A DNA stretch of 64,000 nucleotides from Rhizobium mongolense subsp. loessense. GTDB taxonomy: Bacteria > Pseudomonadota > Alphaproteobacteria > Rhizobiales > Rhizobiaceae. The position numbers and the translations under genes were made by a program. Each line of letters starts with the position of its first letter. Positions within the stretch are counted from its first letter, which is position 1. The stretch covers positions 496,001-560,000 of the forward strand of contig NZ_FMTM01000001.1 of assembly GCF_900099775.1 (NCBI RefSeq). The letters run 5' to 3'. Under the pieces are notes generated by a model. It was not told the origin of the DNA and ran no database searches. It saw nothing but the letters and a program-made list of their open reading frames with translations. Positions 45,720 through 53,814 of this stretch are shown here, piece by piece.

Positions 45720-46823
45720 ATGCCTTATGACCAGAAGCGCGTCGTCGATGCCATCCGGGCCTTCGAAGCCGGCGAAATCGTCGTCGTCATGGATGACGAC
45801 GACCGGGAGAACGAAGGCGACCTGATCGTCGCCGCCGTCCATTGCACACCGGAAAAGATGGCCTTCATCGTCCGCCATACCTCCGGCATCGTCTGCACGC
45901 CCATGCCGAAAGAAGAGGCGAAGCGCCTGAACCTCAACGCCATGGTGGCCGAAAACGACTCCGCGCACACGACGGCCTTCACCGTGTCCGTCGATTTCAA
46001 GCACGGCACCACGACCGGCATTTCCGCCGACGACCGCACGCTGACAGTGCGCAATCTCGCCAATCCGAATGTCGGTGCGAGCGATTTCGTCCGGCCCGGC
46101 CACATCTTTCCACTCGTTGCCCGCGAAGGCGGCGTTCTGATGCGTTCTGGCCATACGGAAGCGGCCGTCGATCTTTGCAGGCTCGCTGGACTGCCGCTGA
46201 TCGGCGTCATCAGCGAGCTCGTTAATGACGACGGTACGGTGACGCGCGGGCCGCAGGTCATCGATTTTGCGGAAAAGCATGGCCTGAAGCTCGTCTCGGT
46301 CGCAGACCTCATCGCCTATCGCCAGCGCAAGGAAACGCTGATCGAACTCGGCGCCAGCTTCGATATCGAGACGCCGTTCGGCAAGGCCAAGGCGCACACC
46401 TATTCGCTTCCCTGGGATCCGATGCAGCACCTCGCCGTTGTCTTCGGCGATATACGCGACGGCATCGACATCCCGGTGCGCCTGCACCCGGAAAATGTCG
46501 CCGAGGACCTCTTCGGCAAGAAAAGCCCGGTCGACCACTACATGCGAAAAATCGCCGAGGAAGGCCGCGGCATCATCGTCTACCTCCGTGAAGGCTCCGT
46601 GGGCGTGGGCCACTACGACAACGGCCGCAAGGCCCGCAGCCAGGGCCGCGAAGCCCACGCCGAAGCCAAGAGCCGCGAAAGCGAATGGCTGGAAATCGGC
46701 TTGGGCGCGCAGATCCTGAAAGACCTCGGCGTCAGTTCGATCAGGCTGCTCACCAGCCGCGAGCGACACTATGTCGGCCTGGAGGGATTTGGAATCAAGA
46801 TTTCGAAGACGGAGATCTGGTGA
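45720..46823 (+). CDS. ribB: 3,4-dihydroxy-2-butanone 4-phosphate synthase with degenerate RibA-like domain (RibBX type)
   Basis: A 367-residue protein. Residues 1 to about 200 are RibB, which makes DHBP from ribulose 5-phosphate for riboflavin: DDDDRENEGDLIVAA, SGIVCTPMP and RSGHTEAAVDLCRLAG are its acidic loop and active-site segments. Residues 205-367 align in position to GTP cyclohydrolase II, but the zinc cysteines and the motif around CLTGD/CDCG are absent, replaced by the PENVAEDLFGKKSPVDHYM region. The second domain is therefore unlikely to hydrolyse GTP; such hybrids have been called RibBX in proteobacteria. A separate RibA should exist elsewhere in the genome. Confidence 0.93.
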   Translation: MPYDQKRVVDAIRAFEAGEIVVVMDDDDRENEGDLIVAAVHCTPEKMAFIVRHTSGIVCTPMPKEEAKRLNLNAMVAENDSAHTTAFTVSVDFKHGTTTGISADDRTLTVRNLANPNVGASDFVRPGHIFPLVAREGGVLMRSGHTEAAVDLCRLAGLPLIGVISELVNDDGTVTRGPQVIDFAEKHGLKLVSVADLIAYRQRKETLIELGASFDIETPFGKAKAHTYSLPWDPMQHLAVVFGDIRDGIDIPVRLHPENVAEDLFGKKSPVDHYMRKIAEEGRGIIVYLREGSVGVGHYDNGRKARSQGREAHAEAKSRESEWLEIGLGAQILKDLGVSSIRLLTSRERHYVGLEGFGIKISKTEIW

Positions 46824-46940
46824 GAGGCTCCCTTCTCCGGGGGAGACAGGTCGCCTGCCGGGCCGGATGAGGGGCGTTCCGACAATCTCGTGCCGAGCTA
46901 GGCTCCGGCACCGCTCCCCGTTGGGGAAAGAGACACGCGG
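46824..46940. repeat. Mosaic repeat remnant (RIME-like) between ribB and ycaQ-like gene
   Basis: The 117-base gap between the convergent genes consists of blocks such as CTTCTCCGGGGGAGA near 46832-46846, GCCTGCCGGGCCGGATGAGG at 46852-46871 and CTCCCCGTTGGGGA near 46914-46926. These small palindromes are typical of rhizobial intergenic mosaic elements. It may double as a terminator for both genes. Confidence 0.5.
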
Positions 46941-48131
46941 CTAGCCCCTCCACCCCTTGAGAAACTCAACCTTCTCCACCCCCGCAAACTTCGCCACGCG
47001 CTCCAGTTCCGCTCGCAGCCTCTCCATCCGTCCCGAAGAAGCCTTCACGCCGGGCTCCAGCCATAGCCGCTTCACATCCAGCGTCCCCTTCTTGCGGTCG
47101 GCCTTCATGTCGATGCGGCCGATGAGTTTGTCACCTTCGAGCAGCGGGAAGACGTAATAGCCGTATTCGCGCTTCGGCTCAGGTACGAAAACCTCGATGC
47201 GGTAGAAGAAGCCGAACAGGCGCTCGGTGCGGTTGCGGTCGCGGATCATCGGATCGAAGGGGCTCAAAACGCGAATGCGCGCGGGAGCCTCGAGATAGTC
47301 ATCCAGCGTCGAAAGGAAATCCGCGAGCGCCCAGGAGGGGCGCGGCTTGCCGCCGAGCGCCGGCTCGATCAGGATCTCGATCAGTTCGTCGCGATGGGTT
47401 GCAACCCAGGCCTTCGCCTCGTCCGGCGACAGCAGATTCCAAAAGGCGGCGATCTCGCCGTGTGTCGCAAAACCGAGCCGTTTCAACGCGCTTCGGCACG
47501 CCCAATCGACAAACTCCTCTCGGCTTACTTCCGGATCGCGGAATTCGGCGGGAATGACACGCTCGACCAGATCGTAGATCTTCTGGAAATTGGAGCGGCC
47601 GGCGATGGCGAACTTGCCGGTGTGCCAGAAATATTCGAGCGCGGTCTTGTTGGGATGCCAGTTCCACCAGCCGCCCGAGGTGTGTCCGTCGGCCTTGATC
47701 TCGCGCGCCATGATCGCGCCGTCGCGCGCCACGCGCTCGTAGGTCTCGTCGAAGGCATGCTCGAAACCCTCGCCGCGCCATTTGCGCCAGCGCTCGACGA
47801 GCACCTCTTCCTGGTGCCGGAATTTGTGCTTCCAGTATTTGAAGAAGGCGCTCGGCAGGATGGAGGCGTCGTGCGTCCAATGTTCGAACAGCGCGCCGTC
47901 CTTCTCCAGGAGCGCCGTCAGGTGTTCGCGTCTGTATGTCTGGTTGCGGGAAAAGAGGATCTGGTGATGCGCCCGCTCCACCGTCTGGATGCTGTCCACC
48001 TGCACGAAGCCGATGTCGTGGATCAGCCGCAGCAGCCCGGCCTTTGTCAGAGCGCGGTTCGGCGGAGAGCTAAGGCCCTGTTTGGCGAGGAAGACGCGGC
48101 GGGCATCGCTGTTCGAAAAGAGATTCGTCAT
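46941..48131 (-). CDS. YcaQ-like DNA glycosylase (HTH_42 family)
   Basis: A 396-residue member of the AlkX/AlkZ (YcaQ, HTH_42) family of winged-helix DNA glycosylases that unhook interstrand crosslinks and remove bulky alkylated bases. The catalytic QxD motif is visible as QVD at residues 44-46 in GFVQVDSIQTVERAHHQILF, as in E. coli YcaQ. Other features are WTHDASILPSAFFKYWKHKF and the C-terminal beta-barrel segment YGYYVFPLLEGDKLIGRID. A GTG at 48137 is also possible, but the ATG at 48131 is taken. It is convergent with ribB and divergent from bioM. Confidence 0.9.
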   Translation of the reverse strand: MTNLFSNSDARRVFLAKQGLSSPPNRALTKAGLLRLIHDIGFVQVDSIQTVERAHHQILFSRNQTYRREHLTALLEKDGALFEHWTHDASILPSAFFKYWKHKFRHQEEVLVERWRKWRGEGFEHAFDETYERVARDGAIMAREIKADGHTSGGWWNWHPNKTALEYFWHTGKFAIAGRSNFQKIYDLVERVIPAEFRDPEVSREEFVDWACRSALKRLGFATHGEIAAFWNLLSPDEAKAWVATHRDELIEILIEPALGGKPRPSWALADFLSTLDDYLEAPARIRVLSPFDPMIRDRNRTERLFGFFYRIEVFVPEPKREYGYYVFPLLEGDKLIGRIDMKADRKKGTLDVKRLWLEPGVKASSGRMERLRAELERVAKFAGVEKVEFLKGWRG

Positions 48132-48229
48132 GGGCACATCATATTCGGGAAAATGTTCCTAGCCACCCGGTTTTGCACTTTTGACGCTGCGGCTATAGAA
48201 GCAGCATCGGATTGTGACAGGGGAATGAT

Positions 48230-48904
48230 TTGGAGATCCGCTTCGAAGGGGCTGCAGTCGCTTATGGCGCGCGGGAAGCGCTCTCGCCGCTGACCCTTGT
48301 TCTCACGGAAAACCGCATCGGCGTCATCGGCCTCAACGGTTCGGGAAAGACCACTTTCGCGCGGCTGATCAATGGCCTGACGAAGCCGACAGCCGGACGC
48401 GTGATCGTCAATGGCCGCGACACAGCCGAATCCCATTCGGCCCTTGCGGATGTCGGCTTCATCTTCCAGCAGCCGCAGAACCAGATCATCCTGCCGATCG
48501 TGCGTGACGACATTGCCTTCGGATTGAAGGGCCGCGGCTTCTCGAAGGCCGAGATCGAAGCGAAGGTTGAAGCTGTACTCGGCCGCTTCGGTGCCGCCCA
48601 TCTGGCAGCGCGGCGGGCGCACGAGCTTTCTGGCGGCGAGTTGCAGATCGCCGCCCTCTCCGCGGTGCTAGTGACCGGCCCGGATATCCTGATCCTCGAC
48701 GAGCCGACGAATCAGCTCGATCTCAAGAATCGCGCGTTGGTGCAGAAGATCATCGAGGGACTGCCTGAAAACGCCATCGTGATCAGCCATGATCTGGAAC
48801 TGGTCGCGGATTTCGGCCGCGTCCTGCTCTTCCACGAGGGCAGGCTTGCCGCCGATGCGCCGGCGGCCGAGGCAATTGCGCGCTACCGGGAGATTATCGC
48901 CTGA
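48230..48904 (+). CDS. bioM: Biotin ECF transporter ATPase BioM
   Basis: A 224-residue ABC ATPase of the energy-coupling-factor type: Walker A GLNGSGKTTFARL, Q-loop FIFQQPQNQIILPIVRDDIA (the Q-helix region that couples to the transmembrane protein), signature LSGGELQIAALSA, Walker B ILILDEPTNQLD and H-loop VISHDLELV. With BioN and BioY it imports biotin. The start is a TTG at 48230 with AGGGGA upstream. Its stop overlaps the bioN start, so the three genes form the operon bioMNY. Confidence 0.94.
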   Translation: MEIRFEGAAVAYGAREALSPLTLVLTENRIGVIGLNGSGKTTFARLINGLTKPTAGRVIVNGRDTAESHSALADVGFIFQQPQNQIILPIVRDDIAFGLKGRGFSKAEIEAKVEAVLGRFGAAHLAARRAHELSGGELQIAALSAVLVTGPDILILDEPTNQLDLKNRALVQKIIEGLPENAIVISHDLELVADFGRVLLFHEGRLAADAPAAEAIARYREIIA

Positions 48905-49512
48905 TGCAATCGCTGTATGTCGAGGGAACCAGCATCATGCACCGGCTCCCGGCGCGCTCGAAGCTGCTTGTTCTCGCGATCCTCGGCGTCATTCTCTTCA
49001 CCACCCGCAACATTCCGCTGCTTTTGCTCGGCGTGCTGATAACAGGGGCCGTCTATTTTAGCCTCGGCCTGCCTTTCGGGCAGGCGACTGCACGGCTGAA
49101 GGCCGTGCTGCTGACGATCCTCGTCGTGGCACTTTTCAGCCTCGCCTTCAATCCCTGGCATGGCGCGGTCGTGGCGCTGCTGCGGCTGACGGCACTGATG
49201 CTCTTTGCGGCGGCGGTGACGGCAACAACGACGATCAGCGAGTTCATCGACGAGATCACGCTGCTTGCCCGCCCACTGGAGCGGGCCGGCCTGGTGGCGG
49301 CGAACGATGTCGGGCTTGCGGTCGGTCTCGTCGTCCGTTTCGTGCCGGAAATCCTTGGCCGCTACCAGGCGATCAAGGAGGCGCATACAGCCCGCGGCAT
49401 TAAGGTGCGGCCCGTCACGGTGCTTGCGCCGTTGATCATCCTCACGCTCAGAGATGCGGATAATATTGCCGCAGCGATTGACGCGCGCGGCGTTCGGCGG
49501 CATGTCAGTTAA
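48904..49512 (+). CDS. bioN: Biotin ECF transporter transmembrane protein BioN
   Basis: A 202-residue ECF T-component with about five membrane segments. It carries the Ala-Arg-Gly type coupling motif in EAHTARGIKVRPV and the segment VGLVVRFVPEILGRYQAIKE that contacts the ATPase. The N-terminal MHRLPARSKLLVLAILGVIL is typical. It overlaps bioM by one base and lies 21 bases before bioY. It transmits ATPase motion to BioY in the membrane. Confidence 0.94.
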   Translation: MQSLYVEGTSIMHRLPARSKLLVLAILGVILFTTRNIPLLLLGVLITGAVYFSLGLPFGQATARLKAVLLTILVVALFSLAFNPWHGAVVALLRLTALMLFAAAVTATTTISEFIDEITLLARPLERAGLVAANDVGLAVGLVVRFVPEILGRYQAIKEAHTARGIKVRPVTVLAPLIILTLRDADNIAAAIDARGVRRHVS

Positions 49513-49533
49513 CATTCTGTAACCACGGAGCCC

Positions 49534-50100
49534 ATGATGAGCACCCGCGACCTCGTTCTCTCAGCCCTCTTTGCCGCAATCATAGTGGCGCTCGGCATTC
49601 TGCCGCCGATTACGCTCGGCTTCATTCCGGTGCCGATCACCGCGCAGTCGCTTGGCGTCATGATGGCAGGCGTCGTGCTCGGCGCGCGCCGCGGCGCGAT
49701 CGCCGTGCTGATCGTGCTTGTTCTTGTCGCGATCGGCCTTCCGGTGCTTTCAGGCGGCCGCGGCGGCCTTGCGGCATTTGCCGCACCGACGACCGGCTTC
49801 CTCATCGGCTGGCTCTTTGCCGCCTTCGTCACCGGCTATGTCGCCGAGCGCCTGGTGAAGGCCGAGCAGTCCGGCCTCGTGCAGACGGTTGGCTTCTTCC
49901 TCGCATCCGCGATCGGCGGCATTGTCGTTCTCTATGCTTTCGGGATCGCCTATCTCGCGGTCGCTGCCGGCGTCGGCCTGCAACAGGCGTTCGTCGGTTC
50001 GATGGCCTTCGTCCCCGGCGATGTCATCAAGGCGTTCGTCGCAGCGCTCGCCGGCCGCGCCGTCATGGTTGGCTATCCGTTGCTGCCTGCACGTGCTTAG
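49534..50100 (+). CDS. bioY: Biotin transporter BioY (S component)
   Basis: A 188-residue biotin-binding membrane protein with six helices. Family segments are PPITLGFIPVPITAQSLGVM, VVLGARRGAIAVLIVLVLVA, and GLPVLSGGRGGLAAFAAPTT followed by GFLIGWLFAAF, which holds the biotin-binding loop. Two ATG codons are adjacent (49534 and 49537); GGAG at 49527-49530 suits the second slightly better. It is the last gene of bioMNY. No clear BioR operator is seen before the operon. Confidence 0.95.
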   Translation: MMSTRDLVLSALFAAIIVALGILPPITLGFIPVPITAQSLGVMMAGVVLGARRGAIAVLIVLVLVAIGLPVLSGGRGGLAAFAAPTTGFLIGWLFAAFVTGYVAERLVKAEQSGLVQTVGFFLASAIGGIVVLYAFGIAYLAVAAGVGLQQAFVGSMAFVPGDVIKAFVAALAGRAVMVGYPLLPARA

Positions 50101-50109
50101 GATCGGAGC

Positions 50110-50511
50110 CTAATCAACGAAGGTGTAAAGCCAGTCGCGCGTTTCTTCAGGGAGCGCGGCCGGCGACAGGTCTTCGCGATTGCGTGCTTGCCAGATGATC
50201 TCGACCTCGGCGGCGCGTTCGCCTTCCGCCTGAACGGCAATCAGAAAGCCGACGGAGCGGACGCCGATCTTGTCGACCGCGGTGGTGAATTCCACCAGTT
50301 CATCGTAGTGCAAGGGCCGATGCAGGATGCAGGAAATCTTGCTTGCAGTATAAATTGGCTCGCCTTCCACTTCCGGCCGCGTCAGCCAGAAATTTGCAAG
50401 TACGGATTCGGCATAGGAAATATAGGACGAGATGAACATCTCACCATGCATGTCGACATCCCGAAACGGCACACGTATTTCCGCTACGTTCGAGCGCGCT
50501 GATTTTGCCAT
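50110..50511 (-). CDS. Acyl-CoA thioesterase (4HBT hot-dog fold)
   Basis: A 133-residue hot-dog fold protein. VPFRDVDMHGEMFISSYISY carries the catalytic Asp of the 4-hydroxybenzoyl-CoA thioesterase/YbgC type, in the D-x-D-x-x-G/H setting. The rest, KISCILHRPLHYDELVEFTT and the strand VGFLIAVQAEGERAAEVEI, completes the fold. The acyl-CoA substrate is unknown. The ATG at 50511 is chosen over a GTG at 50529. It is convergent with bioY. Confidence 0.88.
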   Translation of the reverse strand: MAKSARSNVAEIRVPFRDVDMHGEMFISSYISYAESVLANFWLTRPEVEGEPIYTASKISCILHRPLHYDELVEFTTAVDKIGVRSVGFLIAVQAEGERAAEVEIIWQARNREDLSPAALPEETRDWLYTFVD

Positions 50512-50673
50512 CTGTCTGCCTATCCTCACTTCCCTGCTGAAAGACTAATGGCGCCACAGCCCGAAGTAAACGGTGGAGGTGACATGCGCACGACACCGCT
50601 CCTATGTTGAAATTGCCGGCATTCGCGCCATCTGCTGTGGATCATGACTGGGGCAAGCGATAAGAGTATCCGC

Positions 50674-51609
50674 ATGAGCACCCGCCTTTACGAACACCCG
50701 ATCTTTCTCGAACATGTCACACCCGCGGGCCATCCCGAGCGGCCGGACCGGATGCGGGCAATCAACGTTGCGCTCGGCCATCCGAATTTCGCGCGGCTGG
50801 AGCGCAAGGAGGCGCCGCAGGCGAACGAGGAGGCCGTGCTGCTTGCCCATCCCGAGGAACATCTGCGCGCCATCCTGCGCCAGATCCCCGAAGAGGACGG
50901 CGAGATCAACCAGATCGAGGCCGATACCTATGCAAGCCCGAAGAGCCTGCAGGCGGCGTTGACGGGCGTCGGTGCGTCCATGGCTGCGGTGGATGACGTC
51001 TTCACCGGCAAGGCCGACAATGTCTTCGTCGCCGCCCGCCCGCCGGGGCATCACGCAGAGAAGATGACGGCGATGGGCTTCTGCTTCTTCAACAATGCGG
51101 CGATCGCCGCGCGCCACGCCCAGAAACGCCATGGCGCCGAGCGTGTCGCGATCGTCGATTGGGACGTGCACCACGGCAACGGCACGCAGGATATCTTCTG
51201 GGACGACGCCTCCGTGCTCTTCTGCTCGACGCATCAGATGCCGCTCTATCCGGGATCGGGAGCGAAGGACGAAAGCGGCAAGCATGGCACGATCATCAAT
51301 GCGCCGCTTTCGCCGAATGTCGGCAGCGATCATTTCCGCGAGGCATTCAAATCGCGCGTACTGCCGGCGCTTGTCGATTTCCGGCCTGACCTCATCATCA
51401 TATCTGCCGGATTCGACGCGCATCACCGCGATCCCTTGGCGCAGATCAATCTTGTCGGCGAGGATTTCGACTGGGCGACCGGAAGATTGCTGGAGATAGC
51501 CGACAAAAGCGCCTCCAACCGGGTCGTCAGCCTGCTGGAAGGCGGCTATGATCTGGAAGGGCTTGCCGAATCGGCAGGCCTGCATGTGCTTCGATTGATG
51601 AAGGGTTGA
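50674..51609 (+). CDS. Histone deacetylase/acetylpolyamine amidohydrolase family protein
   Basis: A 311-residue zinc amidohydrolase with the arginase/deacetylase fold. Motifs in order are [17 protein letters not shown] (tandem catalytic His), [18 protein letters not shown] (zinc ligands Asp and His), and [17 protein letters not shown] (third ligand Asp). Bacterial class II homologues act on acetylated polyamines, small molecules or proteins; the substrate here is unknown. The start at 50674 ([15 protein letters not shown]) begins the family sequence. It ends two bases before xseB, so the genes are linked. Confidence 0.93.
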   Translation: MSTRLYEHPIFLEHVTPAGHPERPDRMRAINVALGHPNFARLERKEAPQANEEAVLLAHPEEHLRAILRQIPEEDGEINQIEADTYASPKSLQAALTGVGASMAAVDDVFTGKADNVFVAARPPGHHAEKMTAMGFCFFNNAAIAARHAQKRHGAERVAIVDWDVHHGNGTQDIFWDDASVLFCSTHQMPLYPGSGAKDESGKHGTIINAPLSPNVGSDHFREAFKSRVLPALVDFRPDLIIISAGFDAHHRDPLAQINLVGEDFDWATGRLLEIADKSASNRVVSLLEGGYDLEGLAESAGLHVLRLMKG

Positions 51610-51611
51610 GT

Positions 51612-51863
51612 ATGACTGACAGCGCCAAGCCGGAGGTTTCCGGTCTTTCCTTCGAAAAGGCGGTTGCCGAACTCGAAAGTATCGTCGCCCGCTTGGAGCG
51701 CGGCGACGTGGCGCTCGATGAATCCATCGAGATCTACGAGCGCGGCGAAGCGCTGAAGAAGCATTGTGAGACGCTGCTTTCGGCTGCCGAAAACCGCATC
51801 GAGAAGATCCGGCTCGACCGCGCCGGCAAACCGCAGGGAACGGAGCCGCTGGACGGGGCGTGA
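51612..51863 (+). CDS. xseB: Exodeoxyribonuclease VII small subunit
   Basis: An 83-residue XseB, which with XseA forms exonuclease VII, degrading single-stranded DNA to oligonucleotides. The family pattern [20 protein letters not shown], then [20 protein letters not shown] is complete, giving the two-helix hairpin. The ATG at 51612 is used; a TTG at 51606 is in the same frame. It sits between the deacetylase-like gene and an SDR; dxs, its frequent partner in other bacteria, is 2 kb further on. Confidence 0.95.
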   Translation: MTDSAKPEVSGLSFEKAVAELESIVARLERGDVALDESIEIYERGEALKKHCETLLSAAENRIEKIRLDRAGKPQGTEPLDGA

Positions 51864-51949
51864 TCCGGCAAAACATTCTCCCAAGACTTCTGGCCGGAAG
51901 CAAATCGTCAGTCTAACATCCCTTACCAACAGCAGAGGGAAAGTTCAGA

Positions 51950-52717
51950 ATGACGGATAGGCTGAAGGGCAAGGTTGCCATCATCTCGGGCGGTGCGACC
52001 GGCATGGGCGGCGCAGCGTCAACGCTGTTTGCGGCCGAAGGCGCTCGTGTCGCGATCATAGACCGCAATGGCGAGGCGGCGGCGCAGACCGCCACGGCCA
52101 TCCGGAATGCAGGCGGTGAAGCGGATTACTGGATTGCCGACGTTTCCGACGAGAAAGCGGTGAACATGGCCGTTGCCGGTATCGAGGAGCGCTATGGCGC
52201 CGTTACCGTGCTCTTCAATCATGCGGGTACCATCGTCATCAAGCCGTTCCTGGAAACGACGCTTGAGGAATGGGATTGGCTGCATGCCGTCAACGTGCGC
52301 TCGATGTTCCTGATGACAAAGGCCGTGTTGCCGAAGATGATCGCGGCAGGCGGCGGATCGATCGTCTGTACCTCGTCCATCTCCGCCGTTGCCGCGACGC
52401 CGATGGAAGTGCTCTATGACACGACCAAGGGTGCAGTGCATATGTTCGCGCGAGCGATTGCGGTGGAATTCCGCGACCGCAACATCCGCTGCAATGCAGT
52501 CTGCCCCGGCTTCATCCGTACGCCGCACGGCCTTCGTGAGGTGGCCGACTTGAAGGCGTTTGGCGTCGATGTTTCCGACGCCGCGATTGCTGCGCAGCAG
52601 GGGAGGATCGGCGAGCCGGAAGATGTCGCGAGGGCGGCGCTCTATTTGGCGAGCGACGAATCCAGCTTCGTCAACGGAGCCCATCTCTTCGTCGATAACG
52701 GCTTCACCGCCATCTGA
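51950..52717 (+). CDS. Short-chain dehydrogenase/reductase
   Basis: A 255-residue classical SDR: nucleotide loop ISGGATGMGGAASTLFAAEG, NHAG in place of NNAG, catalytic Ser in CTSSISAVAA, YDTTKGAVHMFA with Tyr and Lys, and the C-terminal ASDESSFVNGAHLFVDNGFT. The Asp after beta-2 (VAIIDRNGEAA) suggests NAD preference. The substrate is unknown. It stands between xseB (86 bases) and the pirin gene (72 bases) and could be part of a longer transcript. Confidence 0.9.
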   Translation: MTDRLKGKVAIISGGATGMGGAASTLFAAEGARVAIIDRNGEAAAQTATAIRNAGGEADYWIADVSDEKAVNMAVAGIEERYGAVTVLFNHAGTIVIKPFLETTLEEWDWLHAVNVRSMFLMTKAVLPKMIAAGGGSIVCTSSISAVAATPMEVLYDTTKGAVHMFARAIAVEFRDRNIRCNAVCPGFIRTPHGLREVADLKAFGVDVSDAAIAAQQGRIGEPEDVARAALYLASDESSFVNGAHLFVDNGFTAI

Positions 52718-52789
52718 AGAACATGAACCCTTTCGCGGCGGCGCGCCAGGCGCTATTGCTGGTCGCGCCCTCGTGCTCGGAGAACCGCC

Positions 52790-53713
52790 ATGTCCTTCTT
52801 CCCCGGTAAAGACCCGCTGCCCGGCGACGCCTTCGCCTGCGACGCCATCGAGAATCTGATCATTCCGCGCACCAGTGATATCGGCGGTTTTCAGGTGCGG
52901 CGGGCGCTTCCGACGCGGCAACGCCGGCTGGTGGGGCCGTTCATCTTCTTCGACCGGATGGGACCGGCGATTCTGAAGCCTGGCGAAGCGCTGGATGTGA
53001 AGCCGCATCCGCATATCGGATTGTCGACAGTCACCTACCTTTTCGATGGCGAAATCCGGCATATGGACAGTCTTGGTACCGAGAAGGTGATACGGCCCGG
53101 CGACATCAACCTGATGACGGCCGGGCGCGGCATCGTGCATTCGGAGCGCACGCCCGACAATCTGCGTGGTCACCCGCTGCTGATGTCAGGCCTGCAGACC
53201 TGGCTGGCGCTACCGGACGACAAGGAAGAAATCGACCCTTCGTTTGCCCATACGGAAAAAAGCGAGATGCCGCTGATCGATGAACGTGGCGTGAGAGGGC
53301 GCGTCGTCATCGGCTCCTTCGAAGGAATGACGTCGCCGGTCAAGGTGTTTTCGGACACGCTCTATGCCGACCTCGATATTGAACCAGGCGCCAGGTTCCC
53401 CTTCGGCGCCGCCCATGAAGAGCGCGCAGCCTATGTGCTTTCGGGCGATGTCATCATCGCCGGCGACCGCTTTGCCGCGGATCAGCTGCTCGTCTTCCGG
53501 CCAGGCGACGCGATCACGCTTGAGGCAGGTCCTGCGGGCTGTCATCTGATGCTCTTTGGGGGTGCGGCGCTGAATTCGAAGCGGTACATCTGGTGGAACT
53601 TCGTTTCCTCCTCCAAGGAGCGTATCGAGAAGGCGAAGGAGGAATGGCGCACGGGCCGCTTCGACATCGTTCCGGGGGACGAAGAGGAATTCGTGCCTTT
53701 GCCTGAAGGATGA
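52790..53713 (+). CDS. Pirin family protein
   Basis: A 307-residue bicupin of the pirin family. The N-terminal cupin holds the metal ligands in DVKPHPHIGLSTVTYLFDGE (two His), RHMDSLG, and IVHSERTP (His and Glu). The C-terminal cupin is degenerate and ends with SSKERIEKAKEEWRTGRFDI. Some pirins have quercetinase activity and others regulate metabolism; the role here is open. Cytosolic, normal length. Confidence 0.92.
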   Translation: MSFFPGKDPLPGDAFACDAIENLIIPRTSDIGGFQVRRALPTRQRRLVGPFIFFDRMGPAILKPGEALDVKPHPHIGLSTVTYLFDGEIRHMDSLGTEKVIRPGDINLMTAGRGIVHSERTPDNLRGHPLLMSGLQTWLALPDDKEEIDPSFAHTEKSEMPLIDERGVRGRVVIGSFEGMTSPVKVFSDTLYADLDIEPGARFPFGAAHEERAAYVLSGDVIIAGDRFAADQLLVFRPGDAITLEAGPAGCHLMLFGGAALNSKRYIWWNFVSSSKERIEKAKEEWRTGRFDIVPGDEEEFVPLPEG

Positions 53714-53814
53714 ACTCCCTTAGAATTATGGGGTTGCGGTTCTTGAAATGCACTTGTTTTGCCGCAATCTAATCGAATAAGCAAAGCAAGAACCATAAGA
53801 AAGAGCTCCCGCCC

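Noticed and set aside
48190..48215. Possible BioR operator before bioM (CTATAGAA-like sequence)
   Set aside because: Only about six of ten positions fit the TTATMKATAA pattern, and the palindrome is broken. Not enough to call.
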